The position numbers and the translations under genes are program-made. 47,136 bases of DNA from Anaerolineales bacterium. GTDB lineage: Bacteria; Chloroflexota; Anaerolineae; Anaerolineales; Villigracilaceae. Below the pieces are notes generated by a model. That model worked only from the letters and a program-made list of their open reading frames with translations, had not been told where the DNA came from and searched no databases. Where the stretch lies: contig JAUXUL010000018.1 of the NCBI GenBank assembly GCA_030680795.1, positions 1-47,136 of the forward strand, in the 5' to 3' direction. Position 1 is the first letter of the stretch, and each line of letters opens with the position of its first letter. Below, one piece after another: positions 32,759 through 41,568 of this stretch.

Positions 32759-34381
32759 ATGAATCGCAAACTCGACTTCCCCACACTTTTACTTTTTACC
32801 GCCTTGCTGCTTGGTGCGATCATTCGCTTTTATCCTGTCGTCTCAAACGGATTTCCGCTCAACGACGGCGGCATGTTCTACACAATGATCCGTGACCTGA
32901 AAGCTGATCGTTACCTCCTGCCGCAATTGACGACATATAACTTTGCGGATATTCCCTTCGCCTATCCGCCTCTTGGATTTTATATCGCCGCATCTCTTTC
33001 GGACCTTCTGCCTGTTTCTGAACTATGGGTTCTGCTTTACATCCCGGCATTGATCAACACCCTCTCCATCCTTTTCTTTTACAAATTTGCCGAAGAGACT
33101 CTCAACTCGCGCATGTCTGCTTCCCTGGCTGTGCTGGTCTTTGCGCTTTCGCCGCGTTCTTTTCTCTGGCAGGTGATGGGCGGCGGAATCACGCGCTCTT
33201 TTGGGTTGTTATTTATGCTCCTCATGTTGTGGCAGGCAACAATAATGCTCAAGCCGCCGTCCTCGGCGGCAGGGACGCCGCCGAGAGCAGGTAATATTAA
33301 TCTCGCACTCGCTATTCTCTTCGGCGCGGGCGCGGTCTTGAGTCACCCACAAACGGCTTTACATGCGGTTTTGGGCGGGACGCTGATCTTTATTTTTTAT
33401 GGCTTCACCAAACGTGGATTCATTTCAGTATTTTTCATCGGTCTCGGCCTGGCTTTGGTCACTGCGCCCTGGTGGTTAACTGTGCTAACTCGTCACGGCT
33501 TGCAGCCATTTGTTTCTGCAGGCCAAACCAGCCAGCGGACTCTTGAATCGTATCTTGCCATTCTAAGATTTGATGGGATTGGAGATTATTTATTTATTCC
33601 CACTTTGCTATTTGCGATCATCGGCGTTTGGACTACTTTCAAACAGCGAGATTTCTTTTTAATCACATGGGCTGCGCTTGCATATCTGATTGACCCGCGC
33701 GGCGGAGATGGGATTGCTTTGCTGGCGCTGTCGATGTTAGCAGGGATAGGTTTGCTCAAATTTCTGGCATGGATCAGCCGCTCGGACGGAGGGCAGGCCT
33801 GCCCTCCCGAAGGAACATCGGGACGATGTGAGTTCGACCGAAGGGTTGAAGCGGCGTTTATGAAGCGCGGGGTTCAAATCCTGTTATTTGGCTTGGTGCT
33901 TTATTTCGTCCTGGTTGCAGGCATCTTTGATTTTCAATTGGTCAATACGAGTTTGAAAGCAAACAACCTTGAGATGATCGAGTGGGTCAAGTCAAATGTG
34001 AGCGGCGAAAAAACTTTTTTACTTGCAACGGGGCGCGAATTTTCAATGTCCGACCCGCTGCAGGAATGGTTTCCCGCGTTGACGAATCAATACAGCGCGA
34101 CGACCATGCAGGGTTTGGAATGGACATTGGGCTCTGGATTCTTTCCATGGTATGAACAGTTGGTCGCATTTCAACATTGTGCGGATGTGTCCTGCGTCAG
34201 CGAGTGGAGCGCACGCAACGGTGTGGACTACGATTACTTGATCGTGACGATCCCGCCTGGGAATGATGAAGGTGAATTGGCTGTCTCTTTGCGAAGCCTC
34301 GTGGTTTCAATGCGCAGTTCGGCTTTACATTTGCTGGTGTATGAGTCAAAGAGTGCACTGGTGTTTGAGTTGAAAAAGTGA
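32759..34381 (+). CDS. Polytopic membrane protein, GT-C glycosyltransferase-like
   Basis: 540 residues with about nine to ten hydrophobic helices. The first extracytoplasmic loop has 'SNGFPLNDGGMFYTMIRDL', comparable to the acidic metal-binding loop of GT-C (PMT/Alg/ArnT-like) enzymes, which transfer sugars from polyprenyl phosphate. A soluble C-terminal domain spans about 395-540. Two in-frame repeat-like insertions are seen: 'PPSSAAGTPPRAG' (33252-33290) and 'DGGQACPPEGTSGRCEFDRR' (33787-33846). AAGGA precedes the ATG. Its promoter must overlap the divergent T-box region. Specific substrate unknown. Confidence 0.72.
   Translation: MNRKLDFPTLLLFTALLLGAIIRFYPVVSNGFPLNDGGMFYTMIRDLKADRYLLPQLTTYNFADIPFAYPPLGFYIAASLSDLLPVSELWVLLYIPALINTLSILFFYKFAEETLNSRMSASLAVLVFALSPRSFLWQVMGGGITRSFGLLFMLLMLWQATIMLKPPSSAAGTPPRAGNINLALAILFGAGAVLSHPQTALHAVLGGTLIFIFYGFTKRGFISVFFIGLGLALVTAPWWLTVLTRHGLQPFVSAGQTSQRTLESYLAILRFDGIGDYLFIPTLLFAIIGVWTTFKQRDFFLITWAALAYLIDPRGGDGIALLALSMLAGIGLLKFLAWISRSDGGQACPPEGTSGRCEFDRRVEAAFMKRGVQILLFGLVLYFVLVAGIFDFQLVNTSLKANNLEMIEWVKSNVSGEKTFLLATGREFSMSDPLQEWFPALTNQYSATTMQGLEWTLGSGFFPWYEQLVAFQHCADVSCVSEWSARNGVDYDYLIVTIPPGNDEGELAVSLRSLVVSMRSSALHLLVYESKSALVFELKK
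33252..33290. repeat. GCCGCCG...CGGCGGC repeat in the GT-C gene
   Basis: GCCGCCGTCCTCGGCGGC makes a compact hairpin, followed by GACGCCGCCGAGAG. It is read in frame as PPSSAAGTPPRAG between two membrane helices and looks inserted. Confidence 0.6.
33813..33832. repeat. GAACATCGGGACGATGTGAG element in the GT-C gene
   Basis: This word is identical over 20 bases to 28666-28685 in pheT. It sits in a cysteine-containing, hydrophilic stretch (PPEGTSGRCEFDRR) joining two membrane helices. Confidence 0.75.
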
Positions 34382-34408
34382 CAGTCACTTTAAAATTGAC
34401 TGTCACTT
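34376..34408. terminator. AGTGACAGTCA hairpin at a convergent gene junction
   Basis: AAGTGACAGTCA at 34376-34387 pairs perfectly with TGACTGTCACTT at 34397-34408. It spans the stop codons of both the GT-C gene (34381) and the HD gene (34390), so it can end both transcripts. Similar stems lie at 41520 and 45286. Confidence 0.75.
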
Positions 34409-35058
34409 ACATCCCTGCCTTCCCATTCGTTCATAAATTGATCTAAAAATTTCATCATCACCGCATGTCTTTGCTCTGCAATTTTTTTGGCAGTAGGTGT
34501 GTTCATCATATCCTTGAGCAAAAGTAGTTTTTCATAAAAGTGATTGATTGTGGCGCTTTTGCTGTTTTTATAATCTTCGAAACTGGCGTGCATTTGGGGC
34601 GGCGAGTGCGGGTCATACATCATTCTGTTTTTATAACCGCCGTATGCGAAGGCGCGTCCGATCCCAATTGCGCCGATGGCATCCAGGCGGTCGGCATCCT
34701 GCACGATGAAGCCTTCCAGCGATCCCATTTTGTTTTCCACGCCAGCGCCCTTGTATGATATCTGCGTGATGATCTCGCAAACTGCCTCAGCGCTGGGAAT
34801 GTCCACGTGGCAGGATTCAAGCCAGGCCCGGGCGCGCAGCGGGGTTTCATCTCCCCTTTCGTTAAACTTCCAATCGTCAAGATCGTGCAGTAGTGCGGCC
34901 AGCTGCACGATGAACATATCCGCTTTTTCCTGCTCGCAAATGGTGATGGCATTTTTCCAGACGCGATAGATGTGCCACCAATCATGTCCTGAGGAATCAT
35001 CCCCAAATTCCTGTTTGATGTATTCAACTGTTTTTTGGATGATGTCTTTCTGGGTCAT
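34390..35058 (-). CDS. HD-domain phosphohydrolase
   Basis: 222 residues. Metal ligands are seen in 'SGHDWWHIYRVW' (about 23-34) and 'LAALLHDLDDWKF' (HD near 58-59), then 'VQDADRLDAIGAIGIGRAFA' with the distal Asp. This is the YpgQ/YedJ-like HD group, implicated in nucleotide or pyrophosphate hydrolysis; the true substrate is not known. The gene stands alone on the minus strand, upstream of nothing obviously linked. Confidence 0.85.
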   Translation of the reverse strand: MTQKDIIQKTVEYIKQEFGDDSSGHDWWHIYRVWKNAITICEQEKADMFIVQLAALLHDLDDWKFNERGDETPLRARAWLESCHVDIPSAEAVCEIITQISYKGAGVENKMGSLEGFIVQDADRLDAIGAIGIGRAFAYGGYKNRMMYDPHSPPQMHASFEDYKNSKSATINHFYEKLLLLKDMMNTPTAKKIAEQRHAVMMKFLDQFMNEWEGRDVSDSQF

Positions 35059-35085
35059 GTCTCTATTTTGCCATATAAAAGGAAA

Positions 35086-35104
35086 GTCGGGCTTTGAGCC
35101 CGAC
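35086..35104 (-). terminator. Hairpin terminator after the YdeI-like gene
   Basis: GTCGGGCT at 35086-35093 pairs with AGCCCGAC at 35097-35104 around a 3-base loop; on the minus strand TTTCCTTTTATA follows. It abuts the stop at 35105. Confidence 0.7.
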
Positions 35105-35332
35105 CTACTTATCGTTCCATTTCATTTTCATATATACGCCACCCTTTTCCAATTCATTCAGCATTTGATTCAGCCGCTTATGTTTTGTGGTCTCTAGTTT
35201 TGCGCGTGTGATCCAGCCAATATAATCATTCTGTTGATACGGCGGGCGGGCAAGGTAGGCATCCATCAATCCGCGCGCATTGAGGGCGTCGCGGAAAAAG
35301 TCTGGCATTTCATATCGAGGGCGTGGAGGCAT
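35105..35332 (-). CDS. YdeI/OmpD-associated family small protein
   Basis: 75 residues. 'MPDFFRDALNARGLMDAYLA' followed by 'YIGWITRAKLETTKHKRLNQMLNEL' matches the C-terminal helical module of the YdeI/OmdA family (typically 'YxxWIxxAKxxETRxxRIxxxxxxL'). The larger N-terminal domain found in some members is absent. Function is poorly known. It is a single short unit on the minus strand. Confidence 0.75.
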   Translation of the reverse strand: MPPRPRYEMPDFFRDALNARGLMDAYLARPPYQQNDYIGWITRAKLETTKHKRLNQMLNELEKGGVYMKMKWNDK

Positions 35333-35442
35333 TTTGTTTCCTTATTGTTTGAGTATTTTGACGATGTCACATTCGCTGTATCTGGCAATTTTACACAGAA
35401 AAGAGCAATAATCCACCCGCCAGAAACAGGAAAGTCAAATCT

Positions 35443-36138
35443 TCATAAGCATCCTGCGTCAAATCCATAATTTTCGCGCTTCAACAAGCCCAGTAATTTT
35501 GTTGTATCTTCAAGGATCACATCCGCGCCCATTTTCTTTAACTCTGGTTCTTCACCGAAGCCGCACAGTACGCCCACCGTTTGAGCGCCGGCGGATTTGC
35601 CTGCGCGCATATCCACTGTGGTATCGCCGATCATCAGGCAGTTTTCAGGGGACGTCTTCATTTTTTGCGCGGCCAGCAGGATTGGGTCGGGATATGGTTT
35701 TGTATGTTCGGCAGACAAGCCTGTGATAATTACATCGAAATATTTGAGCAGATCGAATTTCTTGAGGAAAGCCAGTGTGCCGCCTTCGTCCCTCGCGCTA
35801 ACCACTGCCATGGGGTAACGCCCATGCAGTTGTTTCAACATTTCATCCACCCCGGGAATGAGCAGAAATTCTTTTGAGGAGTGTTTGCGATGGCGGGACA
35901 GCCAATGGATGACAGCCACCATTTCATCGTCAATGCCGAATGTGTCGGCCAGGCCGAGCAGGGCGTTGCCGGGAGCTTCGACCCACATCACAAGACGGCG
36001 GGCAAAATGATCGGGGTCTTTAAAGAGAAAGCGTGGAATAAAACGCGAGACTTTCCGTACATATAAGTCGTCTGTGTCGCTGAGTGTGCCGTCCACATCA
36101 AAACACAGGGCTTTTACTCGATTAAGATCAAGGGACAT
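35443..36138 (-). CDS. HAD-family hydrolase, phosphoglycolate phosphatase-like
   Basis: 231 residues. Motif I is 'CFDVDGTLSDTDD' (D14 nucleophile region), motif II 'VVSARDEGG', motif III 'KPYPDPILLAAQK', motif IV 'MIGDTTVDMRAGKSAG'. An alpha-helical cap lies between motifs I and II. It removes phosphate from a small metabolite; the exact one is not determined. Divergent from the sensor kinase at 36183, sharing a 44-base gap. Confidence 0.87.
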   Translation of the reverse strand: MSLDLNRVKALCFDVDGTLSDTDDLYVRKVSRFIPRFLFKDPDHFARRLVMWVEAPGNALLGLADTFGIDDEMVAVIHWLSRHRKHSSKEFLLIPGVDEMLKQLHGRYPMAVVSARDEGGTLAFLKKFDLLKYFDVIITGLSAEHTKPYPDPILLAAQKMKTSPENCLMIGDTTVDMRAGKSAGAQTVGVLCGFGEEPELKKMGADVILEDTTKLLGLLKRENYGFDAGCL

Positions 36139-36182
36139 GGATTAATTGTACCAAACGGACTATACTTAACTTTATCCCGACA

Positions 36183-38297
36183 ATGGCTGAAGATCGAACT
36201 CGCTCCCTGCTTGAACTATTAATCAGCGTTAGCCGTGAGGTTGCTACTGCCCTGGACTTGCGCACCGTTTTACAACGCCTGCTTTTTGCCGCCATTCAAC
36301 ATGTGGGCGGGGAAGGCGGCAGTATCGTTGTGATGGATGATCTTGGCAAGCCTGTGGATGCCACCATTATTTACGGAAAACAGATCCAGGAGCATACCAT
36401 CGAACAGCTTCGTTTTACTGTGGAGCGCGGTCTTGCGGGATGGGTGGTGCAACACCGTAAGCCGGCGCTTGTTCCAGACACCAGCAAAGATAAGCGTTGG
36501 TTGCAAAGTGCTGATGACTCCCCTGGCAAGCCTGGCGAAAAGTCTGCGCTCTGTGTGCCGTTGATGGCCCGCGAGCAATTGGTAGGCGTACTAACGCTGG
36601 TTCATTCGGTCCCCAATGCATTTACAGAAGAACATTTGGAATTGATGCAAGCCATCGCTGACCAGGCCAGCGTGGCGGTTTTGAATGCGCGCCTGTATAC
36701 CGAAAGCCAGCGGACTACGCGTGTGATGACCGCCCTGGCAGAGGGTGCGGCGGCAATCAGTTCCTCGCTGGAGATGACGGATGTGTGGGATCGCATCCTT
36801 AACCAGACCATGCAGGTTCTGCAGGTAGAGACGGTGGCCCTGGCTTTGATGGACCATACAAGCAATGACCTGGTTTTCCATGCGGCGGCAGGACAAAACT
36901 CCGTCAATATTAAGGGCTGGCACATCCCCGCCAGGCATGGTCTTACAGGGCTGGTGGCGAGTGATGGGCATGGGTTGGTCGTGCCAGCCTTCACCGAGGA
37001 CCCTCGTTATCGTGAAGCGGATCAATTCGAAGGGGTCGAGATGCGGGCTGTGGCCATCGCTCCGATCCAGTCACAAGGAAAGGTCATCGGTGTGCTGGAG
37101 GCCATCAATCCTGTTTCCGGTTCGTTTGACCCGGATGCGATGGTAGTAATGACCGGCTTGGGGAACCTGGCAGGCACGACCATCCAAAACGCCGAACTTT
37201 TTGATCGTTTACAAAAAACGCACCAGCATTACCATGAGTTGTTTGAAGATAGCGTCGATACGATCCTGATCACGGACTGGGAAGGCAGGGTCCTGGAAGC
37301 GAACCGCCAGGCTGTGAAATTGAGCGGATATAGCGTTGAGCAATTGCAGACCATGAGCATTGACCAATTGCATGAAGTCAATTGGAATAAAACAGGTTTG
37401 AATTTTGAAGCGCTCAAGCGCGACCAGGAATGTAATTATGAATCCAACCTGCATCGGCAGGCTGGCGACGCAAACCCGATTGAGGTGTATGCGCGCCGTG
37501 TCGAATTTGAAGAGACTGGCTCGATCCAATGGATCTTAAGAGATATTACCGAACGCAAGGACCTGGATTCCCTGCGTGAGGACATGATCTCCATGATCTA
37601 TCATGACCTGCGTTCACCGCTTGGAAATATCGTATCGAGTCTTGAGATGATGGGCGATCTGATATCTGAGGATGATTCGCTAAATACCATGCTTAGCATC
37701 GCGCAGAATTCCACCGCCCGCATTCAGCGCCTGGTGAATTCCCTGCTGGATATTAGCCGTCTTGAATCGGGACAACAGATTGTGGATCAGGTCGCAGTCG
37801 ATCCGATTGCTTTGATCCGTGAAGCCATTCGTGATGTGGAACCAGCCGCAGGCGGACGACAGCAAACCGTCGAGAATAAAACGGTCGGTGTGCTCCCGCT
37901 CATTTGGGTGGATGTGGATATGGCCCATCGGATATTCATTAACCTGCTAGAAAATGCAATCAAATTTACACCGGTGGAAGGGCGCATTGAGATTGGCGCG
38001 CAAACGACCGATGGCGTTTTTGTGAAGTTCTGGGTGCGGGATAATGGACGCGGCATTTCCGCCGCAGACCAGGAACGGGTCTTTGAAAAATTTACCCGTC
38101 TGCGCGGCAAGGACAGACCCGGTGGACTGGGGGTTGGCCTGGCTTTTTGCCGGCTTGCCGTGCATGGACATGGCGGTGAGATCTGGATGGAAAGCGAACC
38201 AGGAAATGGCACCACCTTCTGGCTGACCCTGCCTGTGGCAAATAAGAAGATGACCGGCGAACTGAGGCGCAAGACTGGCAGATTAACCATGAAATAA
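36183..38297 (+). CDS. Cytoplasmic sensor histidine kinase, GAF-GAF-PAS-HisKA-HATPase
   Basis: 704 residues without membrane segments. GAF1 lies at about 20-165, GAF2 at about 195-340, PAS at about 350-460 ('ILITDWEGRVLEANRQAVKL'), HisKA with H474 (MIYHDLRSPLGN) and a HATPase domain ('NLLENAIKF', 'DNGRGI', 'GGLGVGLAF'). No partner response regulator is adjacent. No Shine-Dalgarno sequence precedes ATG 36183, and TATACT at 36161-36166 would place the transcript start about 10 bases upstream, so the mRNA may be nearly leaderless. Confidence 0.88.
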   Translation: MAEDRTRSLLELLISVSREVATALDLRTVLQRLLFAAIQHVGGEGGSIVVMDDLGKPVDATIIYGKQIQEHTIEQLRFTVERGLAGWVVQHRKPALVPDTSKDKRWLQSADDSPGKPGEKSALCVPLMAREQLVGVLTLVHSVPNAFTEEHLELMQAIADQASVAVLNARLYTESQRTTRVMTALAEGAAAISSSLEMTDVWDRILNQTMQVLQVETVALALMDHTSNDLVFHAAAGQNSVNIKGWHIPARHGLTGLVASDGHGLVVPAFTEDPRYREADQFEGVEMRAVAIAPIQSQGKVIGVLEAINPVSGSFDPDAMVVMTGLGNLAGTTIQNAELFDRLQKTHQHYHELFEDSVDTILITDWEGRVLEANRQAVKLSGYSVEQLQTMSIDQLHEVNWNKTGLNFEALKRDQECNYESNLHRQAGDANPIEVYARRVEFEETGSIQWILRDITERKDLDSLREDMISMIYHDLRSPLGNIVSSLEMMGDLISEDDSLNTMLSIAQNSTARIQRLVNSLLDISRLESGQQIVDQVAVDPIALIREAIRDVEPAAGGRQQTVENKTVGVLPLIWVDVDMAHRIFINLLENAIKFTPVEGRIEIGAQTTDGVFVKFWVRDNGRGISAADQERVFEKFTRLRGKDRPGGLGVGLAFCRLAVHGHGGEIWMESEPGNGTTFWLTLPVANKKMTGELRRKTGRLTMK

Positions 38298-38366
38298 GGC
38301 AGGAAAAAATATTCCGCCCGTTTATCATTTAACCAAATTTTTTATTCCCCATTTACCAGGAGTATC

Positions 38367-39224
38367 ATGCAGGAAGTAGCAAATAACATACTGATCGAAG
38401 ACCAATATCCCGGTGTCACGCTGGGCGTAATTGTTACACAACGTGGACTCATTCAAATAGATGCGCCCCCGTCTCCTGAAGATGCGCGTTCCTGGCGTGC
38501 CGCCTTGATGAACCTGGGCGGCGGCATGGAACGTGTCCTCATTAATCTGGATGCGCATCCAGATAGAACGCTTGGCGCACGCGCCATGGATTGTACCGTC
38601 ATCGCACACGAAAAGACCACCAACACCTTCCGCACACGCCCAAGCACATTCAAGGCGCAGGGTGAAGAGACCGGCGCAGATTGGGAAGCCATTGCCGGGC
38701 TTGGCAGTGTCCGTTGGGCACCGCCTGAAAATTCCTTTACAGATTCAATGACCCTGCATTGGAGCGAGACGCCCGTCTATCTTGAACATCATCCCGGCCC
38801 ATCCAATGGCTCCATTTGGGTGCATTTGCCCGAAGAAAAAATCGTTTTCGTTGGGGATGCGGTCTTGAAAAACCAGCCTCCTTTTCTGGCGGGTTCAAAC
38901 CTTAAGGCCTGGCTTGATTCTTTAAACCTACTGCTTGAACCTCCCTTTAAGGGCTATACCTTCATCAGCAGCCGCGGCGGGATTGTGACCACCAACGCCA
39001 TAAAATCGCAATACGACTTCCTCAAACATATCAACGATAAACTGGATAAGATCACGGCCAAGAAACCGAATCCGGCCGCGACCGAGAAACTGGTTGCTTC
39101 CCTGTTGACCTGGTTCAAAGCCCCGGCCGCGCGCCAAAAACAATTTGCCCAGCGCCTGCGCTATGGACTGCTTCATTACAATTCCCGTCATCACCATGCC
39201 TCCACCCAGCCTTATGAGGATTGA
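38367..39224 (+). CDS. MBL-fold protein with altered metal motif
   Basis: 285 residues. The metallo-beta-lactamase fold is seen in the N-terminal strands ('GVTLGVIVTQRGLIQIDAPP'), 'LEHHPGPSNGSIWVHLPEEK' and 'IVFVGDAVL'. The usual HxHxDH reads D-A-H-P-D-R within 'INLDAHPDRTLGA', so two histidine ligands are replaced. The C-terminal 80 residues are helical. It overlaps the asparaginase gene (TGATG), so the two are translationally coupled. It may bind metal in a different way or serve a non-hydrolytic role. Confidence 0.75.
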   Translation: MQEVANNILIEDQYPGVTLGVIVTQRGLIQIDAPPSPEDARSWRAALMNLGGGMERVLINLDAHPDRTLGARAMDCTVIAHEKTTNTFRTRPSTFKAQGEETGADWEAIAGLGSVRWAPPENSFTDSMTLHWSETPVYLEHHPGPSNGSIWVHLPEEKIVFVGDAVLKNQPPFLAGSNLKAWLDSLNLLLEPPFKGYTFISSRGGIVTTNAIKSQYDFLKHINDKLDKITAKKPNPAATEKLVASLLTWFKAPAARQKQFAQRLRYGLLHYNSRHHHASTQPYED

Positions 39225-40279
39225 TGACTTCAGCGCAGCCCATCCTTGAATTGATGCGCGGCTCGATTGTTGAAGCGACCCACGCCGGCTCCATTGCAAT
39301 TGTCGATTCAACCGGCAAATTGCTGCACTCTCATGGCGACCCTGACATGGTCGCCTTTTTGCGCTCATCCGCCAAGCCGTTTCAGGTTCTTCCATTCGTT
39401 GAACAGGGCGGCGTGGACCATTTTGGATTCACACAAAAGGAACTTTCCCTTTCGTGCGCCTCGCATGAAACCGCGCAGATGCATCTGGATACTGTCAGGG
39501 CCATGCAGAAAAAGATTGGCATTCAGGAAAGCCACCTGCAATGCGGCGGACATTTACCCAGCGACGCAGCCAAATTGAAACAGGTGATTAAAGAAGATAT
39601 CACGCCAAGCTCCAATTTCAATAACTGCTCCGGCAAACATACTGCCATGCTGGCTTTTGCCAAAATGCGCGGACTGCCTCTCGAAAATTATCTCGCCTTT
39701 GAGCACCTCATTCAAAAAGAGATCCTGAAAACTTTCTCTGAAATGTGCGGCATTGAACTGGACAAAATCGAACTCGGCATTGACGGCTGTTCTGCGCCAA
39801 ATTTTGCCGTTCCATTGGTCAACGCCGCGCTTGGCATGGCGCGCATTTGTGATCCGCGTGACCTGAGCGAAGCGCGCGCAGCTGCCTGCAAAAAGACAAC
39901 AACCGCCATGATCGCGCATCCCGAAATGGTCAGTAATTATGGCGAATTCGATTGTGAACTCATGAAGATCGGCGGGGGCAGGATCGTCACCAAACGCGGC
40001 GCAGAAGGATTCCAGATCATCGGTCTCATGCCCGGCGTGTACGGCGAAAAAGGCGTGGGCATTGCCTTCAAAGTAACCGACGGCGATGCCTCGCGCATGA
40101 ATGACTCTATGGAATCGAGTTCGCGTGTGCGCCCCGCTGTCACGCTTGAAATTTTGCGCCAGTTGAATGTCTTGAATGGATCACATTTGAAATCTCTGGC
40201 GAAGTTTGGTCCCGAAAAAATATTGAAGAATTATGCGGGGCTTGTGACTGGAAGATCAAAGCCTGTATTTCAGTTATAA
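39224..40279 (+). CDS. Asparaginase (type II-like, AnsA/rhizobial family)
   Basis: 351 residues from the ATG at 39224 (a TTG one codon earlier is possible). 'LMRGSIVEATHAGSIAIVDS', 'RSSAKPFQVLPFVEQGG' and 'SCASHETAQMH' are hallmarks of the Rhizobium-type asparaginase family, and 'NNCSGKHTAMLAF' and 'IDGCSAPNFAVPL' hold the catalytic region. It hydrolyses asparagine to aspartate and ammonia. The 4-base-scale overlap with the MBL gene suggests a joint unit, and nth follows 8 bases later. Confidence 0.85.
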   Translation: MTSAQPILELMRGSIVEATHAGSIAIVDSTGKLLHSHGDPDMVAFLRSSAKPFQVLPFVEQGGVDHFGFTQKELSLSCASHETAQMHLDTVRAMQKKIGIQESHLQCGGHLPSDAAKLKQVIKEDITPSSNFNNCSGKHTAMLAFAKMRGLPLENYLAFEHLIQKEILKTFSEMCGIELDKIELGIDGCSAPNFAVPLVNAALGMARICDPRDLSEARAAACKKTTTAMIAHPEMVSNYGEFDCELMKIGGGRIVTKRGAEGFQIIGLMPGVYGEKGVGIAFKVTDGDASRMNDSMESSSRVRPAVTLEILRQLNVLNGSHLKSLAKFGPEKILKNYAGLVTGRSKPVFQL

Positions 40280-40287
40280 AGACATCC

Positions 40288-40953
40288 ATGAAAAATCTGC
40301 AGAAACGCGCAATCAAAATCCACGAAATATTGCTCGCAGCCTTCGGCGAACCCATCTGGCGCAACCCTCTGCCCGCCATGGACGAACTGGTCTCCACCAT
40401 CCTTTCGCAAAACACAAATGACCTTAACCGTGACCGCGCTTTCAATTCCTTGCGCGCCAAATTCCCAACATGGGAAGCGGTGCGTGACGCAAAAGAAGAG
40501 GATGTGATCAATGCGATCAGGCCAGCAGGACTCGCCAACCAAAAAGGCCCGCGCATGCAACAAGTCCTGCGAGCCATCACCGAGGAACGCGGCTCGCTCC
40601 ACCTGGACTTTTTAGCGGGTCTGCCCGTCGAAGAAGCGCGTGCCTGGCTGACAAAGTTCAACGGCGTGGGACCGAAGACTGCCGCCATCGTTTTATGTTT
40701 TTCATTGAACCTGCCCGCCTTCCCGGTGGATACGCACATCTACCGCGTCACCGGCCGCCTGGGCCTGCGCCCCGAAAAAATGACGGTAGAACAGGCGCAC
40801 CCATATCTTGAATCTATCTTTCCGCCTGAGACGTATTACGCCGCGCATTTGAACATCATCCGTTTGGGGCGTGAAGTCTGTAATGCGCGCAAACCGAATT
40901 GTCCAAAATGCCCGATCAACAAGTTGTGCGAGTATAAAGAGAAGACGAAATAA
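40288..40953 (+). CDS. nth: Endonuclease III (DNA glycosylase/AP lyase)
   Basis: 221 residues. The helix-hairpin-helix is 'FNGVGPKTAAIVL' with catalytic K130. Catalytic D148 lies in 'PVDTHIYRV'. The C-terminal [4Fe-4S] motif C-x6-C-x2-C-x5-C is exact ('CNARKPNCPKCPINKLC'). It removes oxidised pyrimidines and cuts the abasic strand. ATG 40288 lies 8 bases after asparaginase without a clear ribosome site. Confidence 0.92.
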   Translation: MKNLQKRAIKIHEILLAAFGEPIWRNPLPAMDELVSTILSQNTNDLNRDRAFNSLRAKFPTWEAVRDAKEEDVINAIRPAGLANQKGPRMQQVLRAITEERGSLHLDFLAGLPVEEARAWLTKFNGVGPKTAAIVLCFSLNLPAFPVDTHIYRVTGRLGLRPEKMTVEQAHPYLESIFPPETYYAAHLNIIRLGREVCNARKPNCPKCPINKLCEYKEKTK

Positions 40954-40955
40954 TA

Positions 40956-41005
40956 TGTCATTGCGAGGGCGTTCTTGTTCTTCGCGCGAAGCGCTCGCAG
41001 TGACA
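40956..41005. repeat. Palindromic repeat, family A, copy 4 (short form)
   Basis: TGTCATTGCGAGGGC at 40956-40970 pairs with GCTCGCAGTGACA at 40993-41005. The middle with the AAGCAATCTCC arms is missing. It lies between nth and the YbaK-like gene; a start at 40975 would translate part of it. Confidence 0.82.
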
Positions 41006-41043
41006 TATCTATATTGAGAATTGTTGGGAGTGGACAAACTTTG

Positions 41044-41520
41044 ATGGAAAAACCTCCCGTCAGCATTGCCCTCGAAAAACTTGGCGTGCCGCATTCAGTA
41101 TTTCGCCATGAAAACCCGGTCACCTCGTTTGAGCAGGCCGCGAGTGAGCGCGGTCAGCGGGCTTCGCAGGTGGTGCGAAGTATTTTGTTCCGCATTGCAG
41201 AAGATGAATTTATAATGGTGTTGGTCGCTGGCCCCGCGCAGATCTCATGGAAAAGCCTGCGCAAGCATCTTGGCCGTTCGCGTATCTCGATGGCAACGGA
41301 AGAGGAAGTCTTCGCAGTGACGGGCTACCTCGTCGGGACGGTGGCGCCTTTCGGATTGCCTCGCCAGCTCAAGGTCCTGATAGAAGCGGGCGCGATGCGG
41401 GAGCAGGAAATATCCATTGGGTCGGGAATGCGAAATACGGCGGTCATCTTAAAGAGCGCAGATCTGCGTCACGCATTAAAGGACGCGGAGGTTGTATCAT
41501 TGACTGAAATAGCATCATAG
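41044..41520 (+). CDS. YbaK/ProX-type aminoacyl-tRNA deacylase
   Basis: 158 residues from ATG 41044; the longer frame from 40975 reads through repeat DNA and is rejected. 'ALEKLGVPHSVFRHENPVTS' and 'VRSILFRIAEDEFIMVLVAG' fit the YbaK/EbsC fold, with 'GYLVGTVAPFGLP' as the conserved loop. Such proteins deacylate mischarged Cys-, Pro- or Ala-tRNA. The hairpin at 41520 ends it. Confidence 0.82.
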   Translation: MEKPPVSIALEKLGVPHSVFRHENPVTSFEQAASERGQRASQVVRSILFRIAEDEFIMVLVAGPAQISWKSLRKHLGRSRISMATEEEVFAVTGYLVGTVAPFGLPRQLKVLIEAGAMREQEISIGSGMRNTAVILKSADLRHALKDAEVVSLTEIAS

Positions 41521-41550
41521 GCGACAGCCACTTTGGAAGTGACTGTCGCC
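41520..41550. terminator. GGCGACAG hairpin, second member of the GACAGTCA stem family
   Basis: GGCGACAGCCACTT at 41520-41533 pairs (one mismatch) with AAGTGACTGTCGCC at 41537-41550. The sequence resembles those at 34376 and 45286. Confidence 0.7.
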
Positions 41551-41568
41551 TCAAACATGGAGAACAGC

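Noticed and set aside
40975-41043. N-terminal extension of the YbaK-like gene
   Set aside because: It reads through the family A repeat; ATG 41044 matches the family's start.
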